From: Streptomyces sp. NBC_00224
GTDB lineage: Bacteria; Actinomycetota; Actinomycetes; Streptomycetales; Streptomycetaceae
NCBI RefSeq assembly: GCF_041435195.1
Contig: NZ_CP108106.1
Coordinates: 2,914,001-2,978,000, forward strand
DNA length: 64,000 nucleotides
Direction of reading: 5' to 3'
A model generated the notes under the pieces. That model was not told where the DNA came from and ran no database searches. It saw nothing but the letters and a program-made list of their open reading frames with translations. Made by a program: the position numbers and the translations under genes. Positions 29,631 to 38,523 of the stretch are shown here, in pieces (position 1 is the first letter of the stretch; every line of letters begins with the position of its first letter).

Positions 29631-30197
29631 TCAGTCCTTGTGGACCGTTCCGTCCGGGTCCAGGCCGCGGAAAGAGAGGATCACGATCAGGAAACCGCCG
29701 CAGACGATCGAGGAGTCGGCCAGGTTGAAGACCGCGAAGTGGGCCGGCGCGATGAAGTCGACCACCGCGCCCTCGAAGACGCCCGGGGAGCGGAAGATGC
29801 GGTCGGTGAGGTTGCCGAGCGCGCCGCCGAGCAGCAGGCCGAGCGCGATCGCCCACGGCAGGCTGTAGAGCTTGCGGGCCAGCCGGAAGATCACCGCGAT
29901 CACCGTCGCCGCGATCACCGTGAAGATCACGGTGAAGGCCTCGCCCATGCCGAACGCGGCGCCCGGGTTGCGGATCGCGTTGAGCTCCAGCAGGTCTCCG
30001 ACGATCTCGATCGGCTCGTGGTGCTCCAGCCTGGCCACCACGAGCATCTTGCTGCCGAGGTCGAGCAGGTACGCGAAGAGCGCCACCGCGAACAGCACGG
30101 CGATCCTGCGCCTGCCCTTGGGCCGCTCGTCGGGAGCCGCGGCCTCGTCGGGCCCTTCTACGTCCGGCGTACCGATGATGCGCTCCGCCTCTGCCAC
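29631..30197 (-). CDS. lspA: Lipoprotein signal peptidase II
   Basis: 188 residues from GTG 30197, with a charged N-terminal tail of about 30 residues. Four membrane segments and the family motifs are present: [10 protein letters not shown] near 47, [13 protein letters not shown] near 73, [13 protein letters not shown] near 128 and [12 protein letters not shown] near 158. The catalytic Asp pair is in NLTDR and NLADS. It cleaves prolipoprotein signal peptides after lipidation. Confidence 0.95.
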   Translation of the reverse strand: MAEAERIIGTPDVEGPDEAAAPDERPKGRRRIAVLFAVALFAYLLDLGSKMLVVARLEHHEPIEIVGDLLELNAIRNPGAAFGMGEAFTVIFTVIAATVIAVIFRLARKLYSLPWAIALGLLLGGALGNLTDRIFRSPGVFEGAVVDFIAPAHFAVFNLADSSIVCGGFLIVILSFRGLDPDGTVHKD

Positions 30198-30257
30198 GTG
30201 AGTCCCTCAACCCTAGGTACCTGACTGAGGACGAGGGTACGACACACGCTTACGGAG

Positions 30258-31217
30258 TCAGCCTCGGCGTTCCTGCTTCTGCTTGTCCTCGACGCAGAGG
30301 GTCGCGCGCGGGAAGGCCTGCATCCGCGCCTTGCCGATGGGATTGCCGCAGACCTCGCAGTAGCCGTACGTACCGGCGTCGAGCCGCTCCAGGGCCCGCT
30401 CGGTCTGCTCCAGCATCTCGCGCGAGATGGCGGCGAGCGCCATCTCGTGTTCGCGGGTGATGTTCTTGGTGCCGGTGTCGGCGTCGTCGTCGCCCGCGCC
30501 GTCCCCGGAGTCCCGCATCAGCCCGCTCAGGGCGGTCTCCGAGGCCTCGATCTCGGCCCGCAGCCGCAGGACCTCGCTGGTCAGCTCGGTGCGCGCCTCG
30601 GCGACCTCGGCGGGCGTCCACGGGGCCTCCCCGGGCCGTACCGGCAGCTCGCCGGGCACCCCGGCGACGACGGTACGGGCCTTGGGCACGGCCGACGCCG
30701 CCGTGGACTTCCTGGCCGCCGCTTCGCCGGCCGTGTTCTTGGCTACCACCTTCTTGGCTCCCCTCTGCTCCGCGGCCTCGGCCGCCCCCTTGGCCGCCGT
30801 TGCGGCCTTCTTCGCTGCCGAGCCGGCAGCCTTGCCCGATACCGCTTTCTTGGCGGACGCCTTCTTCTCGGCGGCAGCCTCAGTGGCCGGAGCGGCCTTT
30901 TCTACGGCAGCCTCCTCGGCCACGGCTTTCTTTGCAGCGCCCTTCTCGGCCACGGCTTTCTTGGCCGGAGCCTTCTTGGCAGCGGCCTTCTTGGCCCCCG
31001 CCTCTTCAGCCGCGGCCTTCTTGGTCGCGGCCTTTTTCGGCGTGGCCTTCTTGGCGACGGCCTCCTTGGTCGCGGTTTTCCCGGCCGGTGTCTTCTTGGC
31101 CGCCGCTTTCCTCGGGGCCGCCTCCTTCTTGGCCGCGGTCTTCTTCCCGGACGAGTCCTCCGTAGCGGCCCTCTGCACCGCGGCCTCGGACGCCAACGCG
31201 GTCTTCTTAGCCACCAT
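30258..31217 (-). CDS. DksA/TraR-like zinc-finger protein with long Lys/Ala-rich domain
   Basis: 319 residues from ATG 31217. Residues 1-175 are a low-complexity Ala/Lys domain with AAKKA and PAKKA type repeats, like histone H1 or the tail of actinobacterial HU. The C-terminal 120 residues are DksA-like: a helical region (VAEARTELTSEVLRLRAEI) and a zinc finger with Cys287, Cys290 and Cys308. The position of the fourth Cys is Asp311 (CVED), so the metal site is unusual. It probably binds DNA or RNA polymerase. It is divergent from the ileS leader and followed by lspA 60 bases on. Confidence 0.85.
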   Translation of the reverse strand: MVAKKTALASEAAVQRAATEDSSGKKTAAKKEAAPRKAAAKKTPAGKTATKEAVAKKATPKKAATKKAAAEEAGAKKAAAKKAPAKKAVAEKGAAKKAVAEEAAVEKAAPATEAAAEKKASAKKAVSGKAAGSAAKKAATAAKGAAEAAEQRGAKKVVAKNTAGEAAARKSTAASAVPKARTVVAGVPGELPVRPGEAPWTPAEVAEARTELTSEVLRLRAEIEASETALSGLMRDSGDGAGDDDADTGTKNITREHEMALAAISREMLEQTERALERLDAGTYGYCEVCGNPIGKARMQAFPRATLCVEDKQKQERRG

Positions 31218-31529
31218 GGCCGCGGCCCCTTCACATATTGTGATCTTGCTCGCGAATCGTGCTGGGACGATAAATCGACCCCAGGCCCGCGGCAACGGGG
31301 CACGCCGCCGGTCCGGCCCCGCGCGACCTGCCCGGAGACGAACCTGCATCCGTTGTGCCCAGCTCTCCGGCCGGTAATCCGCCTCACGGGCGGCGCCGGA
31401 CTCCGTCGGACCACGTATGCCCATTCGGGTCATGTACGCACGCGTGGGGACCGTCCGGCAGACCTCCGCTCCGGCCGCGTCGAAATCCGGTCGGCCGCTG
31501 TCGGTGCGGGCCCGTACACTGGGCGCAGC
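31218..31529. other. Divergent promoter region of the dksA-like gene and ileS
   Basis: No gene seen. On the minus strand a GAAGGGG-type ribosome site precedes the dksA-like ATG. On the plus strand TACACT at 31515-31520 has the spacing and position expected for a -10 element feeding the T-box leader, but I could not identify a convincing -35. The middle is GC-rich without repeats. Confidence 0.5.
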
Positions 31530-31800
31530 GAGAGGCGTGAATGGGACGAGTAGCGTCGTACGCAGCCAAGAGCGATCCGGGGACGGTGGGAGCCCGGAGG
31601 CGAGCGCGATGTGAAGATCACCCCGGAGCCGCCGGAAGAAAGCACCCCCGGGTGCGAGTAGAACCGGCTTCGCGACCCCAATGAGGGGGCGGTGTTCCGC
31701 ACACCGCCAAGGAGGGTGGTACCGCGGGAGCGCGGGGCCGTGAGACGGCCGGGGCTCTCGTCCCTCCGACGGAAACGTACGACGATCCGCCGGAGGATGA
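31530..31800 (+). promoter_or_regulatory. T-box riboswitch upstream of ileS
   Basis: The T-box core AGGGTGGTACCGCG is exact at 31713-31726. Upstream, GAGTAG followed by AACCGG (31656-31667) is the conserved linker, and ATC at 31617-31619 is a likely isoleucine specifier. Downstream, CCTCCGACGG (31763-31772) can pair with CCGCCGGAGG (31787-31796), which contains the ileS ribosome site. There is no T-run, so control is probably at translation: uncharged tRNA-Ile should stabilise the antisequestor and free the ribosome site. The left boundary is approximate. Confidence 0.9.
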
Positions 31801-31804
31801 ACGG

Positions 31805-34800
31805 ATGTCGCAGTACCGCCAGGTGCCCGCCCAGGTCGACCTGCCCGCGCTGGAGCACGCCGTGCTCGACTTCTGGCGCGAGGCGAAGGTCTTCACCAAG
31901 AGCCTCGAACAGTCCGAGGGCCGCCCCGAGTGGGTCTTCTACGAGGGCCCGCCGACCGCCAACGGCATGCCCGGTGCCCACCACATCGAGGCCCGCGTCT
32001 TCAAGGACGTCTTCCCCCGCTTCCGGACCATGCAGGGCTACCACGTGGCCCGCAAGGCCGGCTGGGACTGCCACGGCCTGCCGGTCGAGCTCGCCGTCGA
32101 GAAGGAACTCGGCTTCAACGGCAAGAAGGACATCGAGGCGTACGGCATCGCCGAGTTCAACGCCAAGTGCCGCGAGTCCGTGACCCGCCACACCGACGCC
32201 TTCGCCGAGCTCACGACCCGGATGGGCTACTGGGTCGACCTGGACGACGCGTACCGCACCATGGACCCGCAGTACGTCGAGTCCGTGTGGTGGTCCCTGA
32301 AGGAGATCTTCAACAAGGGCCTGCTCACCCAGGACCACCGCGTCGCCCCCTGGTGCCCGCGCTGCGGCACGGGCCTGTCCGACCACGAGCTGGCGCAGGG
32401 GTACGAGACGGTCGTCGACCCCTCGGTCTTCGTCCGCTTCCCGCTGACCGGCGGCCCCCTCGCGGGCGAGGCGGCGCTCCTGGTGTGGACGACCACGCCG
32501 TGGACGCTGGTCTCCAACACCGCCGTGGCCGCCCACCCCGAGGTCACCTACGTCGTCGCCCGCCGTACCGACGGCGAGGACACGGAGAAGCTGGTCGTCG
32601 CCCAGCCGCTCCTGGAGAAGGCGCTCGGCGAGGGCTGGGAGGCCACCGGGCAGACCTTCACGGGCGCCGAGATGGAGCGCTGGACCTACCAGCGCCCCTT
32701 CGAGCTGATCGAGTTCCCGGCCCCCGCCCACTACGTGGTGAACGCCGAGTACGTGACGACCGAGGACGGTACGGGTCTGGTCCACCAGTCCCCCGCCTTC
32801 GGCGCCGACGACCTCCTGGTCTGCAAGGCGTACGGCCTGCCCGTGGTGAACCCGGTCCGCCCCGACGGCACCTTCGAGGAGGACGTCCCGCTCGTCGGCG
32901 GCATCTTCTTCAAGAAGGCCGACGAGAAGCTGACCGAGGACCTCAAGGAGCGCGGCCTCCTCTTCCGTCACGTCCCGTACGAGCACAGCTACCCGCACTG
33001 CTGGCGCTGCCACACCGCGCTGCTCTACTACGCGCAGCCGTCCTGGTACATCCGCACCACCGCCGTCAAGGACGCGATGCTGCGGGAGAACGAGAAGACC
33101 AACTGGTTCCCGGACTCGGTCAAGCAGGGCCGCTTCGGCGACTGGCTGAACAACAACATCGACTGGGCGCTCTCCCGCAACCGCTACTGGGGCACCCCGC
33201 TGCCGATCTGGCGCTGCGAGGACGACCACCTGACCTGCGTCGGCTCGCGCGCCGAGCTGAGCGAGCTGACGGGTACGGACCTCTCCGCCCTGGATCCGCA
33301 CCGCCCGTACATCGACGACGTCACCTTCACCTGCACGGCCGAGGGCTGCTCGCACACGGCGGTCCGCGTCCCCGAGGTGATCGACGCCTGGTACGACTCG
33401 GGCTCGATGCCGTTCGCGCAGTGGGGCTACCCGTACAAGAACAAGGAACTGTTCGAGAGCCGCTACCCGGCGCAGTTCATCAGCGAGGCCATCGACCAGA
33501 CCCGCGGCTGGTTCTACACGCTGATGGCGGTCGGCACCCTGGTCTTCGACAAGTCGTCGTACGAGAACGTGGTCTGCCTCGGCCACATCCTCGCCGAGGA
33601 CGGCCGCAAGATGTCCAAGCACCTGGGCAACATCCTGCAGCCGATCCCGCTCATGGACCAGCACGGCGCGGACGCGGTGCGCTGGTTCATGGCGGCCGGC
33701 GGCTCCCCGTGGGCCGCGCGCCGGGTGGGCCACGGCACCATCCAGGAGGTCGTCCGCAAGACGCTCCTCACGTACTGGAACACGGTGGCCTTCCAGGCCC
33801 TGTACGCGCGCACGTCCGACTGGGCGCCCAGCGCGGCCGACCCGGCCCCGGCCGACCGCACGGTCCTGGACCGCTGGCTGCTGAGCGAGCTGAACACGCT
33901 GGTCGACCAGGTGACGCAGGCGCTGGAGGCGTACGACACACAGCGCGCGGGCAAGCTCCTGTCGGCCTTCGTGTACGACCTGTCCAACTGGTACGTGCGC
34001 CGTTCGCGGCGCCGGTTCTGGCAGGGCGACAAGGCGGCGCTGCGCACGCTGCACGACGTGGTGGAGACGGTCACGCGACTCCTTGCCCCGCTGACCCCGT
34101 TCATCACCGAGCGGGTGTGGCAGGACATGGTGGTGCCGGTGACGCCGGACGCCCCGGAGTCCGTGCACCTCTCCTCCTGGCCGAAGGCGGACACATCGGC
34201 GATCGACCCGACGCTGTCGCAGCAGATGCTGCTGGTGCGGCGTCTGGTGGAGCTGGGCCGCGCCACGCGCGCGGAGTCGGGCGTCAAGACGCGCCAGCCG
34301 CTGTCGCGCGCGCTGGTGGCCGTGGCGGGCTTCGAGTCGCTCTCGCCGGAGCTGCACGCGCAGATCACGGAGGAGCTGAACGTCTCGTCGCTCGCGTCGT
34401 TGAGCGAGGTCGGCGGCTCCCTGGTGGACACGACGGCCAAGGCCAACTTCCGAGCCCTCGGCAAGCGGTTCGGCAAGGGCGTCCAGGACGTGGCCAAGGC
34501 GGTCGCGGCGGCGGACGCGGCGGCGCTGTCGGCGTCCCTGCGCGACACCGGGACGGCGGAGGTGACGGTCAACGGCGAGCCGGTCTCCCTCGCTCCGGAC
34601 GAGGTGATCATCACGGAGACCCCGCGTGAGGGGTGGTCGGTGGCGTCCGACTCCGGCGCGACGGTCGCGCTCGACCTGGAGATCACTCCGGAGCTGCGGC
34701 TGGCGGGCCTGGCCCGTGACGCGATCCGGCTGATCCAGGAGGCGCGCAAGAACAGCGGGCTTGATGTGGCGGACCGGATCGCGGTGCGGTGGGAGTCCTC

Positions 34801-34957
34801 GGACGCGGAGGTCGTCTCGGCGCTCTCCGCCCACGCGGGCCTCGTCGCGGAGGAGGTCCTCGCGGTCGACTTCGCGTCGGCGCCGGCGGACGCGTCGTAC
34901 GGCGCCCCGTTCACGGACGAGCCCCTGTCGCTGACGTTCCGCCTACGCAAGGCGTAA
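31805..34957 (+). CDS. ileS: Isoleucyl-tRNA synthetase, long type
   Basis: 1050 residues, class I synthetase. The HIGH site is GPPTANGMPGAHHIEARVF with HHIE at 59-62, KMSKH begins at residue 602, and the editing domain lies between. Zinc-type Cys pairs are in WCPRCGTG and CWRCHTALL. The length and the divergent HIGH site place it with the eukaryote-like IleS class of actinobacteria, a class associated with natural mupirocin tolerance. ATG 31805 has GGAGG 8 bases upstream, inside the T-box sequestor. Confidence 0.97.
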   Translation: MSQYRQVPAQVDLPALEHAVLDFWREAKVFTKSLEQSEGRPEWVFYEGPPTANGMPGAHHIEARVFKDVFPRFRTMQGYHVARKAGWDCHGLPVELAVEKELGFNGKKDIEAYGIAEFNAKCRESVTRHTDAFAELTTRMGYWVDLDDAYRTMDPQYVESVWWSLKEIFNKGLLTQDHRVAPWCPRCGTGLSDHELAQGYETVVDPSVFVRFPLTGGPLAGEAALLVWTTTPWTLVSNTAVAAHPEVTYVVARRTDGEDTEKLVVAQPLLEKALGEGWEATGQTFTGAEMERWTYQRPFELIEFPAPAHYVVNAEYVTTEDGTGLVHQSPAFGADDLLVCKAYGLPVVNPVRPDGTFEEDVPLVGGIFFKKADEKLTEDLKERGLLFRHVPYEHSYPHCWRCHTALLYYAQPSWYIRTTAVKDAMLRENEKTNWFPDSVKQGRFGDWLNNNIDWALSRNRYWGTPLPIWRCEDDHLTCVGSRAELSELTGTDLSALDPHRPYIDDVTFTCTAEGCSHTAVRVPEVIDAWYDSGSMPFAQWGYPYKNKELFESRYPAQFISEAIDQTRGWFYTLMAVGTLVFDKSSYENVVCLGHILAEDGRKMSKHLGNILQPIPLMDQHGADAVRWFMAAGGSPWAARRVGHGTIQEVVRKTLLTYWNTVAFQALYARTSDWAPSAADPAPADRTVLDRWLLSELNTLVDQVTQALEAYDTQRAGKLLSAFVYDLSNWYVRRSRRRFWQGDKAALRTLHDVVETVTRLLAPLTPFITERVWQDMVVPVTPDAPESVHLSSWPKADTSAIDPTLSQQMLLVRRLVELGRATRAESGVKTRQPLSRALVAVAGFESLSPELHAQITEELNVSSLASLSEVGGSLVDTTAKANFRALGKRFGKGVQDVAKAVAAADAAALSASLRDTGTAEVTVNGEPVSLAPDEVIITETPREGWSVASDSGATVALDLEITPELRLAGLARDAIRLIQEARKNSGLDVADRIAVRWESSDAEVVSALSAHAGLVAEEVLAVDFASAPADASYGAPFTDEPLSLTFRLRKA

Positions 34958-34974
34958 CTTCCGGCCGGCATCGG

Positions 34975-35019
34975 AGCGGCCCGCCCCCTGGAAACACCGG
35001 GGGGTGGGCCGCTTTGTTT
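34975..35019 (+). terminator. Terminator of ileS
   Basis: AGCGGCCCGCCCCC (34975-34988) pairs with 35000-35013 with one G-T wobble around an 11-base loop, then TTGTTT follows. It lies 17 bases after the ileS stop: a normal intrinsic terminator with a short T-rich tail. Confidence 0.85.
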
Positions 35020-35113
35020 CTGCCCCACCCCGCCCCTTCCCAAAAGCCCTCGGGCGGGCGGCCGGGGGTTCGCGCCGGGTCGCGTTTCGGCTGCGGGCCG
35101 GTGGGGGCTGAGC

Positions 35114-35305
35114 GCGCAGTTCCCCGCGCCCCTAAAGGCACCTCCAGCCCCTCCGGCGTTTGAGGAGCGGGGTCCGGGGCGGAGCCCCGAAGCGGGGTGC
35201 AGGGGCCGCAGGCCCCGCCCGGGGTCCGGGGGCGCAGCCCCCGGGAAACGAGCCTCCACCCCCCACCCACCCCCGGAGGGTTAAGGGAACGGGCGGGGTG
35301 GGGGC
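35114..35305. repeat. Composite GC-rich intergenic repeat module
   Basis: 35114-35133 is a copy of GCGCAGTTCCCCGCGCCCCT. 35145-35172 is a CAGCCCCTCCGGCGTTTGAG unit. Several nested palindromes follow (GGGGCGGAGCCCC, GGGGCCGCAGGCCCC, GGGGGCGCAGCCCCC) and the end is ACCCACCCCCGGAGGG then GGGCGGGGTGGGGG. The order of parts matches 11798-11987. It lies between convergent ileS and divIVA. Confidence 0.82.
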
Positions 35306-35347
35306 AAAAAAGGGCCGGGCCCCCGGAAATCCGGGGGCCCGGCCCTT
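35304..35347 (-). terminator. Intrinsic terminator of divIVA
   Basis: A perfect 17-base-pair stem (35310-35326 with 35331-35347) with a 4-base loop. Read on the minus strand it is followed directly by TTTTTT (35309-35304), a classical rho-independent terminator. It lies 47 bases past the divIVA stop. Confidence 0.92.
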
Positions 35348-35393
35348 CAGCCTGCCGACGGCTGTGCGCGGCGTACGCGCGTACCGCAGCCCG

Positions 35394-36626
35394 TCAGTTG
35401 TCGTCCTCGTCGATCAGGAAGCCCCGCATCGGAGAGGGAGCCTGCTGCATCGGCGACGGCCCCTGCGGCCGCACCGGCGCCATCGGCTGCGTCATCGCGG
35501 GCGACATCTGCTGCTGCCCGCTGTACGACGGCGCACCGCCCATGGACGGCTGGCCGCCCATGGTGTGGCCCATCGAACCGGCACCGGCCGACGCCATCGA
35601 CCCGCTCATCTGCGGAGCCGGCGGCAGCGAGGCGGTCGCCGGGGTGCGCGGCGGAGCCAGCGAGTCGTCCGCCTGGGTCTCCAGCTGACGCAGCTGCGAC
35701 TCCAGGTAGGACTTCAGCCGCGTACGGTACTCGCGCTCGAAGCCGCGCAGGTCCTCGACCTTGCGCTCAAGGGTGGCGCGGGCGGACTCCAGCGAGCCCA
35801 TCGCGACGCGGTGCTTCTCCTGCGCGTCCCGCTCCAGCGCGTCGGCCTTGGCGCGGGCGTCCCGCTCCAGGCCCTCGGCGCGCGACCGGGCCTCGCCGAC
35901 GATCTTGTTGGCCTCGGAGCGGGCCTCGGCGATCGCCTGGTCGGCGGTCTGCTGGGCCAGCGAGAGGACACGCGCGGCGCTGTCGCCACCGGGGCCCTGA
36001 CCGGGCTGAGACATCTGCGGACCGTGGCCGCCCATGGGGCCGCCCATCGGCTGACCCATGGGGCCCTGGCCGAGCTGGTTCTGACCCATCTGGTTCTGGC
36101 CCATCGGACCCTGACCCATGGGGCCCTGGCCCATCGGACCCTGACCGAGCTGGTTCTGGCCCATCGGACCCTGGCCCATGGGGCCCTGGCCGAGCTGGCC
36201 CTGACCCATCGGACCCTGACCGAGCTGGCCCTGGCCGTGCTGGCCCTGGCCGTGCTGACCCTGCGGGCCGTGGCCACCGGGGCCGGCGGGCAGCTGCGGA
36301 GCGCCGCTCGGCAGCTGGGGCGGGCCCATCTGCGGCTGCTGCTGCTGCACCTGCGGAGGTCCGGATATGGCGGCGGGCACGGGGGCGCCCGGACCGCGCT
36401 GGTCCTGCGGCTCCGGCTTGCGCATACCCTGCTGCTGCTGGTTCTGCGCGGCGGCACGCGTCGCGGCGGCCAGCTTGGCGCGCAGGTCCTCGTTCTCGCG
36501 AAGCAGGCGGGTCAGTTCGGCTTCGACCTCGTCCAGGAAGGCATCGACCTCGTCCTCGTCGTAGCCTTCTCGGAGCCGGACGGTCGTGAACTGCTTGTTC
36601 CGCACGTCCTCAGGGGTCAGCGGCAT
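35394..36626 (-). CDS. divIVA: Polar growth protein DivIVA
   Basis: 410 residues. The N-terminal DivIVA domain (PLTPEDVRNKQFTTVRLREGYDEDEVDAFLDEVE) has the membrane-binding and first coiled-coil parts. A disordered Q/G/P linker runs from 60 to 214 and includes 13 tandem pentapeptides GQ(G/N)(P/Q)(M/L/H) at 126-190. The second coiled coil spans about 215-320 (EARSEANKIVGEARSRAEGLERDARAKADALERDA in part), and a Met/Pro/Ser-rich tail ends in GFLIDEDDN. In Streptomyces it marks hyphal tips and organises apical wall growth. Last gene of the cluster, followed by a strong terminator. Confidence 0.95.
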   Translation of the reverse strand: MPLTPEDVRNKQFTTVRLREGYDEDEVDAFLDEVEAELTRLLRENEDLRAKLAAATRAAAQNQQQQGMRKPEPQDQRGPGAPVPAAISGPPQVQQQQPQMGPPQLPSGAPQLPAGPGGHGPQGQHGQGQHGQGQLGQGPMGQGQLGQGPMGQGPMGQNQLGQGPMGQGPMGQGPMGQNQMGQNQLGQGPMGQPMGGPMGGHGPQMSQPGQGPGGDSAARVLSLAQQTADQAIAEARSEANKIVGEARSRAEGLERDARAKADALERDAQEKHRVAMGSLESARATLERKVEDLRGFEREYRTRLKSYLESQLRQLETQADDSLAPPRTPATASLPPAPQMSGSMASAGAGSMGHTMGGQPSMGGAPSYSGQQQMSPAMTQPMAPVRPQGPSPMQQAPSPMRGFLIDEDDN

Positions 36627-36681
36627 CTCTTCTTCACCTCTACGTAGTCGTCGGCAGTCGGCAGGACCGTGTCGCTCACAT

Positions 36682-36972
36682 CTATCTCCCCACGCTGGTG
36701 ACGATGGAGATCAGGATGTACACGATGATCATCAGAACGAAGAAGGACAGGTCGAGTGCCACGCCCCCGAGACGCAGCGGCGGAATGAACCGCCGCAGAA
36801 GCTTGAGCGGTGGATCGGTGACAGTGTAGGTGGCCTCAAGAACGACCACCATCGCCTTGCCGGGTTCCCATGAACGTGCGAACTGCAAGACGTAGTCCAT
36901 GACGAGCCGGAAGATCAGCACGATGAGGAAGCACATCAGCGCGATGTAGACCACATCCAGTGCGACGCCCAT
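36682..36972 (-). CDS. yggT: YggT/YlmG membrane protein
   Basis: 96 residues, two membrane segments: VVYIALMCFLIVLIFRLVMDYV near 7-28 and LDLSFFVLMIIVYILISIVTS near 73-93. LEATYTVTDPPLKLLRRFIPPLRLGGVALD between them carries the family's TDP and P..PP..G positions. YlmG proteins affect division or membrane protein arrangement; the mechanism is unclear. It lies in the conserved ylm block between sepF and divIVA. Confidence 0.92.
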   Translation of the reverse strand: MGVALDVVYIALMCFLIVLIFRLVMDYVLQFARSWEPGKAMVVVLEATYTVTDPPLKLLRRFIPPLRLGGVALDLSFFVLMIIVYILISIVTSVGR

Positions 36973-37040
36973 CTCGCGCTTCCCTCTCCCCTTGCTCTAT
37001 GCCCCCGGCCCCGTGGCCGGATCGTTCCCGGTGTCGTGTC

Positions 37041-37658
37041 TCAGCTCTGGTTGAAGAAACCGCCCTCTGCGATACGGGCCTTGTCCTCCGCCGTGACATC
37101 GACGTTAGCAGGCGACAACAGGAACACCTTCTGCGTCACCCGTTCAATGCTGCCGTGCAAACCAAACACAAGTCCGGCGGCAAAGTCGACAAGTCGCTTC
37201 GCATCCGTGTCATCCATCTCGGTGAGGTTCATGATCACCGGCGTGCCCTCGCGGAAGTGTTCCCCGATGGTACGGGCCTCGTTGTAGGTCCGCGGGTGCA
37301 ACGTGGTGATGCGGTAGGGCTCCCGCTCGGACACGACCTTGGGCATGATCACCGGTGCGTTCTTCTCCAGGCTCGGGCGTTCAGGTGTGATGGATGCCAC
37401 GGGGGCGATTCGCGCCGGACGCCCCGATTCCGCGGGCATCACGGCTGCGTGCGCGACCGGTTCACGGGGGGCCGGAGGCTGTACGGCTCGTACCGGTTCG
37501 TCCCGTTCGACCTGATGCGGAGGCTGGTGCCGCCGGCGGTCCCGCTCGGGCTCCGGCTCGGGTTCGAACTCGTCATCGGGGTCGAACCCCGGGCCGTCGT
37601 ACCCATCGTCCTCCACGAGACCGAGGTAGACCGCCATCTTGCGCATCGCGCCGGCCAT
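37041..37658 (-). CDS. sepF: Cell division protein SepF
   Basis: 205 residues from ATG 37658. The start [19 protein letters not shown] is an amphipathic membrane-targeting helix. An acidic, Pro-rich linker follows (residues 25-100). The C-terminal SepF domain ([21 protein letters not shown] near 116, [32 protein letters not shown] near 139) dimerises and binds FtsZ. In actinobacteria, which lack FtsA, SepF is the main membrane tether of the Z ring. It follows yggS by 142 bases. Confidence 0.95.
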   Translation of the reverse strand: MAGAMRKMAVYLGLVEDDGYDGPGFDPDDEFEPEPEPERDRRRHQPPHQVERDEPVRAVQPPAPREPVAHAAVMPAESGRPARIAPVASITPERPSLEKNAPVIMPKVVSEREPYRITTLHPRTYNEARTIGEHFREGTPVIMNLTEMDDTDAKRLVDFAAGLVFGLHGSIERVTQKVFLLSPANVDVTAEDKARIAEGGFFNQS

Positions 37659-37800
37659 GCTCCGATTCCTCCGCTCTGTGGTGGATCGCCCTTGTCGCCA
37701 AATGTCGCTGTGTCACCAAGTGCCCACGATCCACTAGGTCTGCCCACCGAAGAGTGGGAATGACCATATTTTCTGCTGTGGTCCGACTTGCTTCGCGACG

Positions 37801-38523
37801 TTACCCGAGCCGGGGTCGGACTCCGAGTACCGCCGTACCGACGCGTACATGTGTCGCTCCGGCCGCAACAGCCTCTTCGAGGTCCGCACTCATCCCTGCT
37901 GACACCATGTTCGCAGCCGGATGGGTGCGGCGCAGGTCAGTCGACAAATCCATCAGCCGCTCGAATGCGGCCCGTTGCCGGTCCGCGTACTCGCCCGCCA
38001 GCGGCGCCACGGTCATCAGACCGTCGAGCCGCAGACCGGGCGCGTCCGCCACAAGTCCGGCCAACTGCTCGATTCCATCGGGGGCGGTGCCGCCCCGGTC
38101 GCCCCGTGCCCCCGAGGCGGCGTCGAGCGCCACCTGGATCAGACACCCCACCTCCCGCTCCGCCTTCACGGCGGCCGCGGAGAGCGCGCCGACCAGCTTG
38201 GGCCGGTCGACGGACTGCACCAGATCCGAGTAAGTCACCACGGAACGGACCTTGTTCGTCTGGAGCTGACCCACGAAGTGCCAGCGCAGATCCGCGAGGT
38301 CCGCGCAGTCGGCCGCCTTGGGCGCCGCGTCCTGGTCCCGGTTCTCGGCGACCTGACGCACCCCCAGCTCGTACAGGAGCCGGACGTCGCTGGCGGGGTA
38401 GGTCTTGGTGACCACGATGAGCGTCACATCGTCCCGCTTGCGCCCGACGGCCGCACAGGCGGCGGAGATACGTTCCTCCACCTGTGCCAGGTTCGCGGCG
38501 AGTTCCGCCTTACGGTCCGTCAT
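37801..38523 (-). CDS. yggS: PLP homeostasis protein, YggS family
   Basis: 240 residues from ATG 38523. The PLP lysine is in LIVVTKTYPASDVRLLYELG near residue 36; WHFVGQLQTNK near 81 and SAGMSADLEEAVAAGATHVRVG near 210 are signature segments. A single-domain fold-type III protein without known catalysis that buffers PLP. The start overlaps the end of pgeF by 14 bases, which supports coupling. Some positions are diverged (AENRDQDAAPK for the usual GENR.Q). Confidence 0.9.
   Translation of the reverse strand: MTDRKAELAANLAQVEERISAACAAVGRKRDDVTLIVVTKTYPASDVRLLYELGVRQVAENRDQDAAPKAADCADLADLRWHFVGQLQTNKVRSVVTYSDLVQSVDRPKLVGALSAAAVKAEREVGCLIQVALDAASGARGDRGGTAPDGIEQLAGLVADAPGLRLDGLMTVAPLAGEYADRQRAAFERLMDLSTDLRRTHPAANMVSAGMSADLEEAVAAGATHVRVGTAVLGVRPRLG

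Noticed and set aside
31430..34834. 1134-codon minus-strand frame opposite ileS
   Set aside because: Same effect as above; it would antisense the whole synthetase and T-box, and has no recognisable protein.
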